A stretch of DNA of 64,000 bases, from the NCBI RefSeq assembly GCF_000375345.1, contig NZ_AQXD01000003.1:62001-126000 (forward strand). The letters run 5' to 3'. Positions 1-10,282 of this stretch are shown in pieces. Positions within the stretch are counted from its first letter, which is position 1; each line of letters begins with the position of its first letter. The notes beneath the pieces were generated by a model. The model saw only the letters and a program-made list of their open reading frames with translations, was not told where the DNA came from and did no database searches. The DNA comes from Wohlfahrtiimonas chitiniclastica DSM 18708. GTDB lineage: Bacteria; Pseudomonadota; Gammaproteobacteria; Cardiobacteriales; Wohlfahrtiimonadaceae. The position numbers and the translations under genes were made by a program.

Positions 1-864
1 AACTCCATTTTAGTGGGTTTACTCAACCCTTATCAAAATGCAGATGTGGTCAAAGCGCTTCAAGCGAAAAACATCACGTCATTTGCGATGGAATTGATTC
101 CAAGAATCACACGTGCTCAAAGCATGGATGCCCTCTCCTCTCAAGCCACCATTGTGGGCTATGAAGGTGTATTGATGGCCGCTTCCTTGTCACCACGTTT
201 ATTCCCAATGTTAACCACAGCGGCAGGCACCATTCGCCCTGCAAAAGTTGTGGTCATTGGCGCAGGTGTTGCAGGCTTACAAGCCATTGGTACCGCACGC
301 CGCTTAGGTGCACAAGTGGAAGCCTATGACATTCGCCCTGATGCGAAAGAACAAGTGGAATCTTTGGGTGCTAAACTCATTGATACAGGTGTCAATGCAG
401 CGGGTGAAGGCGGTTATGCCCGTGAGTTAACAGAAGAAGAAGTGGCCATGCAAGCGGCTGCCCTTAAAAAACATTTGAGTAAAGCCCATGCGGTGATCAG
501 CACAGCTGCCATTCCGGGTCGTAAAGCGCCTGTGATCATCACAGAAGATATGGTCGAAGAGATGCCAGCAGGTTCTGTCATCATCGATTTAGCAGCAGAA
601 ACAGGCGGCAACTGCGCATTGACGCAAGTGGGTAAAATTGTGCAATACAACAATGTCACCATCTCTGGCCCTGTGAATGTTGCTTCTCGCGCAGCCCTTC
701 ATGCATCAGAAATGTATGCAAAAAACATCTTTAACTTGCTCTCACCTTTTATGGCCGAGGGACAATTGACTTTAGATTATGACGATGAAGTGATCGCGCA
801 ATGCCTCTTAACGAAAGATGGCAAAATCGTGCATGAACGCGTTCGTCAAACATTGGAGAAATAA
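1..864 (+). CDS. pntAA: NAD(P) transhydrogenase subunit alpha part 1, 5'-truncated
   Basis: Soluble NAD(H)-binding subunit of the proton-translocating transhydrogenase, which moves hydride between NADH and NADP+ using the proton gradient. The frame is open from base 1 with no stop, so the true start lies left of the window; the GTG at 13 is internal. A dinucleotide-binding GAGVAG motif lies at 259-276 after VVVI, followed by the RRLGAQVEAYD strand typical of the family. About 287 residues are visible of the roughly 370-380 expected. Two bases separate its stop from pntAB, so pntAA, pntAB and pntB form one operon. The alpha chain is split into two genes here, unlike the fused alpha chain of E. 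coli. Confidence 0.95.
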   Translation, partial: NSILVGLLNPYQNADVVKALQAKNITSFAMELIPRITRAQSMDALSSQATIVGYEGVLMAASLSPRLFPMLTTAAGTIRPAKVVVIGAGVAGLQAIGTARRLGAQVEAYDIRPDAKEQVESLGAKLIDTGVNAAGEGGYARELTEEEVAMQAAALKKHLSKAHAVISTAAIPGRKAPVIITEDMVEEMPAGSVIIDLAAETGGNCALTQVGKIVQYNNVTISGPVNVASRAALHASEMYAKNIFNLLSPFMAEGQLTLDYDDEVIAQCLLTKDGKIVHERVRQTLEK

Positions 865-866
865 TC

Positions 867-1148
867 ATGATTACACTTTTCGTCATCGCACTTGCGGCGA
901 TTGTGGGGTTTGAAATCATTTCAAGGGTGCCTGCAATCTTACACACGCCGTTAATGTCCGGTTCTAACTTTATTCATGGCGTCGTTTTAATTGGCGCAAT
1001 GATCGCACTTGGCGAAGCTGAGGGCTTTTGGCAAACAACTTTAGGTTTCATCGCAGTGATTTTTGGTGCAGCAAATGCTGTGGGGGGTTACGTTGTGACC
1101 GAACGCATGCTCGAAATGTTTAAGCCAAGCGATAAAAAGGGGAAATAA
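867..1148 (+). CDS. pntAB: NAD(P) transhydrogenase subunit alpha part 2 (membrane)
   Basis: Small inner-membrane subunit of the transhydrogenase, carrying the membrane segments that are fused to the C-terminus of PntA in E. coli. The 93-residue product has about three hydrophobic helices (near residues 2-20, 37-52 and 57-77) and the conserved segment HTPLMSGSNFIHG around residues 26-38, which contributes to the proton path. The ATG follows the pntAA stop by two bases and pntB begins three bases after its stop, so the three are almost certainly co-transcribed. A split alpha subunit of this kind is well known, for example in Rhodospirillum rubrum. Confidence 0.95.
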   Translation: MITLFVIALAAIVGFEIISRVPAILHTPLMSGSNFIHGVVLIGAMIALGEAEGFWQTTLGFIAVIFGAANAVGGYVVTERMLEMFKPSDKKGK

Positions 1149-1151
1149 ACA

Positions 1152-2576
1152 ATGAGTGGATTATTACAATTTATCGTTAATCTTGGCTATTTTGCCACGG
1201 CGATCACTTTTATTTTTGCGCTCAAACGCATGAGCCATCCTTCAACAGCACGTTCAGGGATTGTTTGGGCAGGTTACGCGATGGCTTTTGCCACCCTCAT
1301 CACCTTCATTCATCCTGATGTGCATAGTAACTACTTACTCATCATCATCGCCATTTTAATCGGTGGCATCATTGCGAACATTACGGCAAAAAGCGTCAAA
1401 ATGACGGACATGCCACAAATGATCGCCATTTATAACGGTGTGGGCTCAGCCTCTGCAGCATGTATTGCTGCCATCACATTGCTTCGTACAGGCACATTGG
1501 TGGAATTACACAGTGGCGCAGACTTTAGAAGCGTACCGCCTATGCTGTTGTTAGCGGGCATTGGTGGTTTAATCGGTGTGATCTCCTTTACTGGTTCCAT
1601 CATCGCATGGATGAAATTAGACGGTCGCATGAACAAAACCGTGCGCATCAAAGGTCGTAACCTCATCAATGCAGGTTTATTGATGGCAGCCATTTTATTT
1701 GTGATCATGCTGGCTAATGTGGCACCCGATGCCACACACCCAGATTACTTCTATGTGGTTTTATTGTTTGTGGTGGCATCTGCATTAGGCATTTTGATCG
1801 CCATTCCAATTGGCGGCGCGGACATGCCTGTGGTCATCTCTTTATTCAATGCGTTAACAGGTTTAGCTGTGGCATTTGAAGGGATCGCAACCCATAACTA
1901 CGGCTTAGTGGTTTCCGGTATGGTTGTGGGTGCAGCGGGTTCTTTATTGACCATTTTAATGGCCAAAGCGATGAACCGTTCATTGTCTAACGTATTGTTC
2001 TCTAACTTTGGTGATGCACAAGCCAGTGCTGAAGAGATCACGGGCAGCTTAAAGCCAGTGGGCGCAGGCGATGCAGCGATGACCATGGCGTATGCGCAAA
2101 AAGTCATCATCGTTCCGGGGTATGGTTTAGCAGTGGCGCAAGCGCAGCACAAAGTGGCTGAATTGACAAAATTGCTTGAAGATAAAGGCGTGGATGTGAA
2201 ATTTGCCATCCATCCTGTGGCCGGTCGTATGCCAGGACACATGAACGTATTGCTTGCAGAAGCTGGCATTCCTTATGACTTGATCTTTGACTTAGATGAA
2301 ATCAACGATGAGTTTAAAGACACGGATGCGGTTTTAGTGATCGGTGCAAACGACGTTGTGAACCCTGTGGCACGTACAGATAAATCCAGCCCAATTTATG
2401 GCATGCCAATCTTAAATGCGGACATGGCAAAACAAGTGTTTGTGATTAAGCGCGGTCAAGGCGCGGGCTTCTCTGGCATTGAAAACCACCTCTTCTACCT
2501 CGACAATACCAACATGGTGTATGGCGATGCTCAGAAGATGGTCAATGATATGATTGCTGCAGTTAAATCTGTGTAA
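1152..2576 (+). CDS. pntB: NAD(P) transhydrogenase subunit beta
   Basis: Beta subunit of transhydrogenase: an N-terminal membrane half (about residues 1-265, some eight or nine hydrophobic helices) and a C-terminal NADP(H)-binding domain. The latter shows the PGYGLAVAQAQ nucleotide-binding loop near residue 325, then HPVAGRMPGHMNVLLAEA and the VIGANDVVNP motif. The 474-residue length is normal for the family. Last gene of the pnt operon, with a strong hairpin terminator 15-40 bases after its stop. The operon is expected to supply NADPH for biosynthesis. Confidence 0.97.
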   Translation: MSGLLQFIVNLGYFATAITFIFALKRMSHPSTARSGIVWAGYAMAFATLITFIHPDVHSNYLLIIIAILIGGIIANITAKSVKMTDMPQMIAIYNGVGSASAACIAAITLLRTGTLVELHSGADFRSVPPMLLLAGIGGLIGVISFTGSIIAWMKLDGRMNKTVRIKGRNLINAGLLMAAILFVIMLANVAPDATHPDYFYVVLLFVVASALGILIAIPIGGADMPVVISLFNALTGLAVAFEGIATHNYGLVVSGMVVGAAGSLLTILMAKAMNRSLSNVLFSNFGDAQASAEEITGSLKPVGAGDAAMTMAYAQKVIIVPGYGLAVAQAQHKVAELTKLLEDKGVDVKFAIHPVAGRMPGHMNVLLAEAGIPYDLIFDLDEINDEFKDTDAVLVIGANDVVNPVARTDKSSPIYGMPILNADMAKQVFVIKRGQGAGFSGIENHLFYLDNTNMVYGDAQKMVNDMIAAVKSV

Positions 2577-2592
2577 TCAGTTCTGCATCATT

Positions 2593-2618
2593 AAAAAAGC
2601 CGACAATGTCGGCTTTTT
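2593..2618. terminator. Bidirectional rho-independent terminator (pntB / aspartate dehydrogenase)
   Basis: A GCCGAC/GTCGGC stem is flanked by six A on the left and six T on the right. It lies between the convergent pntB and nadX-like genes and can serve both. Confidence 0.9.
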
Positions 2619-2643
2619 TATTGTCTAAATTTCATCAATCAAT

Positions 2644-3435
2644 TTATGCAATGACCATGGGATTGATTAAATCATAACAAAAACGCACCACACTCATCGC
2701 AGCTAATTGCGAGGTTTTCGGGTTATCCTTAAGGGGATCACCTTCAATCACCAATGCTAATTGCCCAAAAGCGCCGCGTGCCTTCACTTGATGTTGATTG
2801 CGACCAATATTCGGATCTGCAGTGAGCTCCACTGTTGTTTGATCCATGCCAATGCCTGCCAACGCAAGGGTTGCTGCCACATTGGTATTGGCAGGAAATA
2901 GCTGAGCAGCCTCCCGAGCAGTCCCACGATAAAATGTGACCGCGTCTGTCAATTCAGATAAATTCACCAAATGCTCCGCATGGCTCCCTTGCCAACCGGC
3001 AGGCGGCTTTCTGCCTTGATAGATCACTTCATCTAAGCCTGCATGCTTCGCAGCACTCAATGCATCAACACCTGCAATCGCCCCAGATAAAATATGCAAA
3101 CGGCTGCCATATTTTTCCGCGGATGCCACCATCGATTGCTGCCATTGATCATCTGCAAATGCACCGACAGAAATGATGCCAATCGGCACGCCAAAGGCAA
3201 TGGCTTTCGGTAAATGCATTTGTAGGGCACTTTGCCCTGCCACTTCAATCACCGCATCGGGCGCGCCTTGAATGTCATCAATATTTGACACCACTTGAAT
3301 GTGGCTACCCACTTCATGCTGCACCGCTTGAACCTTGCCCTCACGCACCACCAACCATCGAATGGCCATCTCTTTAGGCAATGCTTGCATCACCACTTTT
3401 GCCATTGCACCATAACCCACCATCAGAATTTGCAT
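2644..3435 (-). CDS. nadX: L-aspartate dehydrogenase (NadX-like)
   Basis: Predicted NAD(P)-dependent oxidoreductase converting L-aspartate to iminoaspartate or oxaloacetate, which can feed NAD synthesis in place of L-aspartate oxidase. The N-terminal Rossmann loop is VGYGAMAK (about residues 6-13). The C-terminal half carries FPANTNVAATLALAGIG and the DPNIGRNQH segment typical of aspartate dehydrogenase. Length 263, normal. A GGGAG sequence precedes the ATG. It is not next to nadA/nadB/nadC here, so the link to NAD synthesis comes only from family knowledge. It is transcribed divergently from the helicase gene. Confidence 0.85.
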   Translation of the reverse strand: MQILMVGYGAMAKVVMQALPKEMAIRWLVVREGKVQAVQHEVGSHIQVVSNIDDIQGAPDAVIEVAGQSALQMHLPKAIAFGVPIGIISVGAFADDQWQQSMVASAEKYGSRLHILSGAIAGVDALSAAKHAGLDEVIYQGRKPPAGWQGSHAEHLVNLSELTDAVTFYRGTAREAAQLFPANTNVAATLALAGIGMDQTTVELTADPNIGRNQHQVKARGAFGQLALVIEGDPLKDNPKTSQLAAMSVVRFCYDLINPMVIA

Positions 3436-3530
3436 TCACTCTCCCGCAATTTAGTCGCTCAATCTTTTATGATCTTTGTTAGAATAGCACTTTTGTAATA
3501 TCACCTCGATCTTATGACTTTGCCTAAATA

Positions 3531-5087
3531 ATGAAGCTGACCCCCGAGCAAGATGCGATTCTTGCAATTGATGCCAACTTAAAAGTGAATGCGGTTGCTG
3601 GCTCTGGCAAGACAACCACCATCGTTGCCTATGCAAAATCCCGTCCGCTTGATGCTCGGATCCTCTATTTAGCCTTTAACCAAACCGTCAAACAAGAAGC
3701 GATGATTCGCTTTCGTGACGCACAACTGTACAATGTGACGGTGGAAACAGCCCACTCATTGGCCTATCGTTATATTGTGCGCCGCGGTGGTTATCAGATC
3801 AAAAATAATGGTTATAGCCTGCCTGAGATCGTTCAGATTTTAGAGCTTGGGCAATCGATGCCCATGCAGCGCGCTTATTTAATGGCGCACCACATTGATC
3901 AACTGATGATGCTCTATTGCAATAGTGCCATCCGAAGCGCTTCTGAGCTTGATTACGCAGCCACTTTGAGCGATGCGAAAGCTAAAGCCTTTGTCAATAA
4001 TAATCACCATGAAATCACTGAACACACGCGCACGTGGATGCGCAAAATGAATCAGGCTGACATTGCCATCACCCATGACTTTTACCTCAAAAAATTCCAA
4101 TTATTGAGCCCACAATTGCCCTTTGATTACATTTGCTTTGATGAAGGACAAGATGCATCGCCTGTGATGCTGGACATTTTCTTAAAGCAACCTGCGAAAA
4201 AAATGATCGTCGGGGATCGTCATCAACAAATTTACAGTTGGCGTTATGCCGTCAATGCCTTGGAGGAGACAGACTTTGTCACCTTCCCTTTAAGTTGTAG
4301 CTTTCGATTTTCTTCAGACATTGCCCAATTAGCGCAATCAATCTTGGCATGGAAATCCCATCTACACATCAAAGAAGATGCCAAAATCGAAGGCATGGGC
4401 AACCGTGCAAACCAACATCAAAAGATTGTCCTCGGGCGCACCAATTTAGGCTTATTGCGTGAAGCCATTCGTTATATTCATGATCCATCCCTCACAGGTA
4501 GCCTTTACTTTGAAGGCAGCATTCATGCTTATACCCATACGGAGGAAGGCACATCCCTTTATGATGTGGTGAATTTACATTTGGGCAAATTCGATAAAAT
4601 CCATAGCCCGATGATTAAAACCTTCCCAAGCCTTGAAGCCCTTGAGGAATATGCCGAAACCACCAATGATGCACAACTGAAAATGCTGATTGAGCTTGTG
4701 AGACTCTATGGCGCGAATATCTTTAATGTCATGAAAAAGCTCAAAGCGCGTTTAGTGGATAAAGAGGACAAAGCCACGGCAGATTTAGTCTTTTCAACGG
4801 TTCATCGCAGCAAAGGGCTTGAATATGATGAAGTCTATTTAGTGGAGGATTTCATTACAGAAGATGAAGTCAAACGCTTAGCAAAAAGCGCAGATGCCAG
4901 CCAAATCCTTAAAATCATTGAAGAGATTAATCTCTTGTATGTCGCCATCACGCGCACAAAACACACGTTATACATTGCCGAATCAATGTTGCCGAAAGAT
5001 TTTCCTAAGCTGCCTGGCATTCGCATCATGAGTCCAAAGCAGCGTGTCAATTATTTACAAGAATTTTATCGTCTCGGGAGGCCATAA
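3531..5087 (+). CDS. UvrD/Rep-type superfamily 1 DNA helicase (short form)
   Basis: ATP-dependent 3'-5' type SF1A helicase. The helicase motifs appear in order: motif I AVAGSGKTTT (about residue 22), motif II FDEGQD (about 203), motif III GDRHQQIYSWR (about 227), SCSFRFSSDIA (about 255), motif V STVHRSKGLEYDEV (about 425) and motif VI LLYVAITRTKHTLYIA (about 463). At 518 residues it is clearly shorter than UvrD or Rep (about 670-720), so the inserted 2B region must be reduced. Its exact role is unknown; repair or replication restart is inference. Its stop overlaps the start of the ArsC-like gene by one base (TAATG), implying translational coupling. Confidence 0.85.
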   Translation: MKLTPEQDAILAIDANLKVNAVAGSGKTTTIVAYAKSRPLDARILYLAFNQTVKQEAMIRFRDAQLYNVTVETAHSLAYRYIVRRGGYQIKNNGYSLPEIVQILELGQSMPMQRAYLMAHHIDQLMMLYCNSAIRSASELDYAATLSDAKAKAFVNNNHHEITEHTRTWMRKMNQADIAITHDFYLKKFQLLSPQLPFDYICFDEGQDASPVMLDIFLKQPAKKMIVGDRHQQIYSWRYAVNALEETDFVTFPLSCSFRFSSDIAQLAQSILAWKSHLHIKEDAKIEGMGNRANQHQKIVLGRTNLGLLREAIRYIHDPSLTGSLYFEGSIHAYTHTEEGTSLYDVVNLHLGKFDKIHSPMIKTFPSLEALEEYAETTNDAQLKMLIELVRLYGANIFNVMKKLKARLVDKEDKATADLVFSTVHRSKGLEYDEVYLVEDFITEDEVKRLAKSADASQILKIIEEINLLYVAITRTKHTLYIAESMLPKDFPKLPGIRIMSPKQRVNYLQEFYRLGRP

Positions 5088-5447
5088 TGTGGACCATTTA
5101 TCATAATGACAATTGTTCTAAATCTCGTGCAGCATTGGCGCTGCTGACAGAAAAAGGGGTGACATTTAATGTCATCAACTACTTAAAAACCCCACCAAGC
5201 CTTGCGACATTGACAGAGATTGCCGGTTACCTTGATCACAACATTGATGCCATGGTGCGCATGAAAGATGATGCATTTGCCCCTGTTAAAGATCAATGGG
5301 CAACTTGGTCAGATGCTGAAAAACTTGCCCATTTAGCCGATAACATCGCCCTACTAGAACGCCCGATTGTGGTGACGGATGATCACCGTGCGAAAATTGG
5401 TCGCCCGGATCATACAGCGCTCCTAGAACTTTTTGAGGAGAATGCTC

Positions 5448-5455
<8 letters not shown>
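5087..5455 (+). CDS. ArsC-family reductase
   Basis: Thioredoxin-fold protein of the ArsC family, 122 residues, the usual size. The predicted nucleophile is the Cys in NDNCSKSRAAL (about residue 9), in the place of the ArsC catalytic cysteine. The C-terminal part has the LERPIVVTDDHRAKIGRP segment characteristic of arsenate reductases. No arsR, arsB or acr3 lies nearby, so arsenate reduction is only a family-level call; a housekeeping disulfide role such as YffB-like proteins is possible. Its start overlaps the helicase stop and its end overlaps the DUF423 gene by 8 bases. Confidence 0.8.
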
Positions 5456-7216
<1,761 letters not shown>

Positions 7217-7240
7217 TATCCAATATTATGGAATCATAAG

Positions 7241-7264
7241 AGGCTGAATTTTCAGCCTTTTTTA
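7241..7264 (+). terminator. Terminator after purB
   Basis: AGGCTGA/TCAGCCT stem followed by a run of six to seven T, 25 bases after the purB stop. Confidence 0.85.
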
Positions 7265-7292
7265 TTGCCAATAAAATTAAATGCCGGAAATG

Positions 7293-7318
7293 AAAAAACC
7301 CTGCACAATGTGCAGGGT
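7293..7318 (-). terminator. Terminator of tRNA-Arg copy 1
   Basis: ACCCTGCAC/GTGCAGGGT stem. On the minus strand it is followed by six T (A6 on the plus strand at 7293-7298). It sits about 10 bases beyond the tRNA 3' end. Confidence 0.88.
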
Positions 7319-7327
7319 CTTCATCAA

Positions 7328-7405
<78 letters not shown>

Positions 7406-7424
7406 ATTCTCAAAAGAGGCAATC

Positions 7425-7452
7425 ATTATAGCGTGATTTTTAAATCTGTCAA
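7425..7452 (-). promoter_or_regulatory. Promoter of tRNA-Arg copy 1
   Basis: Minus strand TTGACA (7447-7452) and TATAAT (7425-7430), both perfect consensus, separated by 16 bases. The -10 box lies about 20 bases upstream of the mature tRNA. Confidence 0.92.
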
Positions 7453-7487
7453 ACAAATGTTTCGATCATTTTTCATCCGCTCAATAC

Positions 7488-7517
7488 CAAAAAACCCTAC
7501 ACTTTCGTGCAGGGTTT
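7488..7517 (-). terminator. Terminator of tRNA-Arg copy 2
   Basis: ACCCT.CAC/GTG.AGGGT stem with one mismatch and a TTTC loop, followed on the minus strand by a T run. It corresponds to the hairpin after copy 1 but has diverged in the loop. Confidence 0.85.
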
Positions 7518-7524
7518 CTATCAA

Positions 7525-7602
<78 letters not shown>

Positions 7603-7622
7603 TTGTCTCAAAAGAGGGGCTC

Positions 7623-7650
7623 ATTATAGCGTAATCTCCGGCGCTGTCAA
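7623..7650 (-). promoter_or_regulatory. Promoter of tRNA-Arg copy 2
   Basis: Minus strand TTGACA (7645-7650), 16-base spacer and TATAAT (7623-7628): perfect consensus boxes, like those of copy 1, with the spacer sequence diverged. Confidence 0.92.
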
Positions 7651-7662
7651 ACTTTATTGCGC

Positions 7663-8025
7663 CTATTTTTTGAGCATGTCCGCCAATCCTGCAAAAGGAT
7701 TATGTTTTACCTCAACTTTTTCATCTTCGCTGACATGATATTTTGCACGCAAAGCTTCCTCTTGGCGCTGATGCTCATTGTCATGGCAATACAAACACAA
7801 CAATTCCCAGTTGCTGCCATCAGGCGGATTGTTGTCATGATCATGATCGCGGTGATGCACCGTCAATTCAAATAGATTGCTGCGATCAAACTCACGCGCA
7901 CAGCGACCACAAATCCACGAGTACATTTTAAGGGCACGTTCACGATAACCTGCGGCACGCTGATCCGCCTCTTTTCTCGCTTTTGCCACAATTTCATCTA
8001 AGCGACTTTTTGACATCGTCACCAT
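7663..8025 (-). CDS. yajD: HNH nuclease-family protein (YajD-like)
   Basis: Small HNH-domain protein, 120 residues, closely resembling E. coli YajD. The CxxC pair in WICGRCAREF (about residue 40) and the second pair in LLCLYCHDNEH (about 76) flank the HHRDHDHDNNPPDGSNWEL core that forms the beta-beta-alpha-metal fold. It ends in the YajD-like NPFAGLADM tail. Substrate and cellular role are not known. Start at 8025 chosen because the ATG overlaps the smpB stop (TAATG) and AAGGAAG lies just upstream; the longer reading from 8067 would intrude into smpB. Confidence 0.85.
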   Translation of the reverse strand: MVTMSKSRLDEIVAKARKEADQRAAGYRERALKMYSWICGRCAREFDRSNLFELTVHHRDHDHDNNPPDGSNWELLCLYCHDNEHQRQEEALRAKYHVSEDEKVEVKHNPFAGLADMLKK

Positions 8026-8501
8026 TACACACTTCCTTTTAACACACGTTGTTTCTCGATGTTCCATTCGCGCTCTTTGATGGTTGCGCGTTTGTCATGA
8101 TCTTTTTTACCTTTCGCCAAACCAATTTCCACCTTCACCATGCCTTTTTTCCAATACATTGCCAATGGCACGATGGTGTAACCTTTGCGATCCATGCTAC
8201 CCATCAAGCGATCAATCTCATGCTTATGGAGCAACAATTTACGCGTGCGGATCGGATCAGGATGCACATGGGTCGATGCCGACATCAACGGTGCAATGTG
8301 CGCCCCAAAGAGAAACGCCTCACCATTTTTAAAAGTGACATACGCCTCTTTCATCTGCGCTTTGCCGGCGCGAATGCTTTTGACTTCCCAACCTTCTAAG
8401 CTGATGCCTGCTTCGATCTTCTCTTCGATGAAATAATCATGAAAAGCCTTTTTATTCGCCGCAATCTGCGGATTGAACGCAGGTTTACTTTTTTTACTCA
8501 T
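8025..8501 (-). CDS. smpB: SsrA-binding protein SmpB
   Basis: tmRNA-binding partner required for trans-translation: it carries tmRNA to stalled ribosomes and mimics a tRNA anticodon arm. The 158-residue product shows [12 protein letters not shown] (about residue 37), [10 protein letters not shown], the [13 protein letters not shown] segment and the basic tail [16 protein letters not shown]. The ATG at 8501 was preferred over 8510 because AAGGA lies 9 bases upstream of it, but abuts the earlier ATG. It precedes and overlaps the yajD-like gene. The tmRNA gene is not in this window. Confidence 0.95.
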   Translation of the reverse strand: MSKKSKPAFNPQIAANKKAFHDYFIEEKIEAGISLEGWEVKSIRAGKAQMKEAYVTFKNGEAFLFGAHIAPLMSASTHVHPDPIRTRKLLLHKHEIDRLMGSMDRKGYTIVPLAMYWKKGMVKVEIGLAKGKKDHDKRATIKEREWNIEKQRVLKGSV

Positions 8502-8611
8502 TGAATTCATTCCTTCAACATTTTAATGCTGTAACATGCTCATAATCTAACATATTGCGCGATCTTTGAGAATTTATCCCCACAAAATTATGTGCTTCTC
8601 GTATTTGTGCC

Positions 8612-8644
8612 TATAATAGGGAATCATCATTTATTGATCAATAA
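8612..8644 (+). promoter_or_regulatory. Promoter -10 box and palindromic operator of the TetR gene
   Basis: TATAAT at 8612-8617 is followed by a perfect 14-bp palindrome TTATTGATCAATAA at 8631-8644, which touches the ribosome binding site AAGGA (8643-8647). A palindrome here is where an autoregulating TetR dimer would bind. The operator assignment is inference, and no convincing -35 box is seen. Confidence 0.55.
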
Positions 8645-8655
8645 GGATACAGCAG

Positions 8656-9261
8656 TTGAGAAGCCAACGTTTACACAAAGATGAACGCCATGAACAGTTA
8701 TTGTCGGTTGCCAATCAGATCATTCGTGAAGAAGGCACCGAAGCCCTCACTTTGATCACATTAGCGGATAAAGCAGGCGTCACAAAACCCATCACCTATC
8801 GTCATTTTGGCAATCGTAAAACGCTGCTTCACATCCTTTTTCAGCAAACTTATACACAAGTGGCTGAAACCATGCAGCAACAAATCCTCAAAGATGCCAC
8901 TTGCCTTAAAGATGCGGTGCGCATTTTTGCCGGCACTTGCATCAATTGTATGGACAATCATGGCAAAGAGTTCTCTGCCATCATCTCTGCCCTCAAAGCG
9001 TATCCTGAATATGAACAGATTGATCTAGAAGTCCAAGACTTTTATTGCAATACGCTTCAATCTTCCCTTGCCCCATTTTTACCCGAAGGCTACCAAATTC
9101 CAAAGCTCACTTTGATCATGATCTATGGCGCCACCAATGCCGCAGGCGGCATGCTGCTCAATGGCTTGATCACCAAAGATGAGATGGTTCACAATGTCAC
9201 CCGTTTAATCTGTACGCAATTAGCGCATGGCTGCGACCATGCAATCAACCCTAAGGAGTAA
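8656..9261 (+). CDS. TetR/AcrR family transcriptional regulator
   Basis: DNA-binding repressor-type protein, 201 residues. The N-terminal helix-turn-helix spans about residues 12-55, with LTLITLADKAGVTKPITYRHFGNRKTLL typical of TetR proteins; the C-terminal half would be the ligand-binding and dimer domain. The start is TTG at 8656: AAGGA at 8643-8647 is 8 bases upstream and no nearer ATG fits. It is followed after 4 bases by the DsrE-like gene, most likely its co-transcribed target. A perfect palindrome lies between the -10 box and the start. The inducer is unknown. Confidence 0.9.
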   Translation: MRSQRLHKDERHEQLLSVANQIIREEGTEALTLITLADKAGVTKPITYRHFGNRKTLLHILFQQTYTQVAETMQQQILKDATCLKDAVRIFAGTCINCMDNHGKEFSAIISALKAYPEYEQIDLEVQDFYCNTLQSSLAPFLPEGYQIPKLTLIMIYGATNAAGGMLLNGLITKDEMVHNVTRLICTQLAHGCDHAINPKE

Positions 9262-9265
9262 TGTT

Positions 9266-9631
9266 ATGGCGGATTTATTGATCACTTTAACGCAACACGA
9301 ATCGAATGCAAACAATGTCACCATCGCTTTTACGATGGGCAATGAAGCCTTAAATAAAGGCTACAGCGTGGACATTGTGCTGCTCTCGGATGCTGTGGCT
9401 TTAGCACAAAAAGGCTATGATGAGAAAATTGACATTGGCGCACCCTTTAAAGCGCTGCATGAGCTCTTGCCTACCTTTTTACAAGCGGGCGGCAAACTGA
9501 AAGTGTGTAAGACTTGCATGATCCACAATGGCATCAAAGAAGAGGATTTACTCAAAGATGCCCTCATCATCACAGCGCCAGATGTGATTGATCTTTTAAT
9601 GGAATCTAAAAAATCATTGCAGCTCAATTAA
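9266..9631 (+). CDS. DsrE family protein
   Basis: Small DsrE/DsrF-like fold protein, 121 residues, of the group including YchN and TusD relatives. It begins ADLLITLTQHESNANNVTIAF, with a conserved GYSVDIVLLSD strand and a Cys pair in KVCKTCMI (about residue 76) where sulfur-relay members hold their active cysteine. A sulfur-transfer or redox role is possible but unproven. The start at 9266 has AAGGAG 7 bases upstream; the longer frame from 9227 would overlap the TetR gene. It follows that regulator by 4 bases. Confidence 0.85.
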   Translation: MADLLITLTQHESNANNVTIAFTMGNEALNKGYSVDIVLLSDAVALAQKGYDEKIDIGAPFKALHELLPTFLQAGGKLKVCKTCMIHNGIKEEDLLKDALIITAPDVIDLLMESKKSLQLN

Positions 9632-9654
9632 TTGCTAAACTTTAAAGCCATATG

Positions 9655-9683
9655 AAAAAACCTCAGCATGCTGAGGTTTTTTA
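9655..9683. terminator. Bidirectional terminator (dsrE-like / DUF3892 gene)
   Basis: CCTCAG/CTGAGG stem around CATG, flanked by six A and six T, between convergent genes. Confidence 0.9.
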
Positions 9684-9704
9684 TCATCTTAAATATATGT
9701 TCAA

Positions 9705-10028
9705 TTATAAAAATTCAGGCAATTGTCCTAAATCATCTTTGGCAATCTCAGCGTCATCAATGCGTAAATATTCCGCATCTCCAATGATCACTAAATTCAC
9801 CGCGTGCATTGGCGTCCACACTTTTTGATTTTTCGCATAATGCGCCGTGGCAAAGGCAATCTTTTGTGTTTTCAATAGATCACACAACAATGATTTGATG
9901 GCGTAACGTGAACTTTTCACGGAAATTTTGCCCGCTTGATCAACATCGACACGTCGAATTCTCGCGCCTGCAATGTTACCTTGAGCATCTTTTTTAATTT
10001 TATAGATATAAAAATCAGCAGTTGTCAT
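9705..10028 (-). CDS. DUF3892-like protein of unknown function
   Basis: 107-residue soluble protein without signal peptide or membrane segment. The opening ADFYIYKIKKDAQGNI and the ending YLRIDDAEIAKDDLGQLPEF resemble DUF3892 proteins, a small beta-rich family of unknown function. The start at 10028 is supported by AAGGA 8 bases upstream; the longer frame from 10124 would run into the tRNA-Ser terminator and lacks a binding site. It stands alone between two terminators. Confidence 0.7.
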   Translation of the reverse strand: MTTADFYIYKIKKDAQGNIAGARIRRVDVDQAGKISVKSSRYAIKSLLCDLLKTQKIAFATAHYAKNQKVWTPMHAVNLVIIGDAEYLRIDDAEIAKDDLGQLPEFL

Positions 10029-10105
10029 TCTTTTTTTCCTTAAGATGATCTGTCCATTTGGCACAGAAATCATTGTGTCACAATGAAATTTAAATATTAG
10101 GCAAT

Positions 10106-10130
10106 AAAAAAGCCCTTGAAACAAGGGCTT
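10106..10130 (-). terminator. Terminator of tRNA-Ser
   Basis: AGCCCTTG/CAAGGGCT stem followed by T6 on the minus strand, 13 bases past the tRNA CCA end. Confidence 0.88.
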
Positions 10131-10142
10131 AATTACATTATC

Positions 10143-10233
10143 TGGCGGAGAAGGAGGGATTCGAACCCTCGATACGCTATTAACGTATATCCGCTTTCCA
10201 GGCGAACGCCTTCAGCCACTCGGCCACTTCTCC
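10143..10233 (-). tRNA. tRNA-Ser (anticodon GGA)
   Basis: Minus strand, 91 nt. Acceptor stem GGAGAAG/CTTCTCC, anticodon loop CTGGAAA giving GGA (serine UCC/UCU), a long variable arm typical of tRNA-Ser (TACG.TTAATAG.CGTA), T loop GGTTCGAATCC and an encoded CCA. Confidence 0.98.
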
Positions 10234-10252
10234 ATTAATGCTTGAGGGCAGA

Positions 10253-10281
10253 AATATACCCGATTTAAAACCAAATAGCAA
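10253..10281 (-). promoter_or_regulatory. Promoter of tRNA-Ser
   Basis: Minus strand TTGCTA (10276-10281), 17-base spacer, TATATT (10253-10258), about 20 bases upstream of the mature tRNA. Confidence 0.75.
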
Positions 10282-10282
10282 A

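Noticed and set aside
8049-8399. Plus-strand open frames opposite smpB and yajD
   Set aside because: Antisense shadows of conserved genes; no recognisable protein features or start signals.
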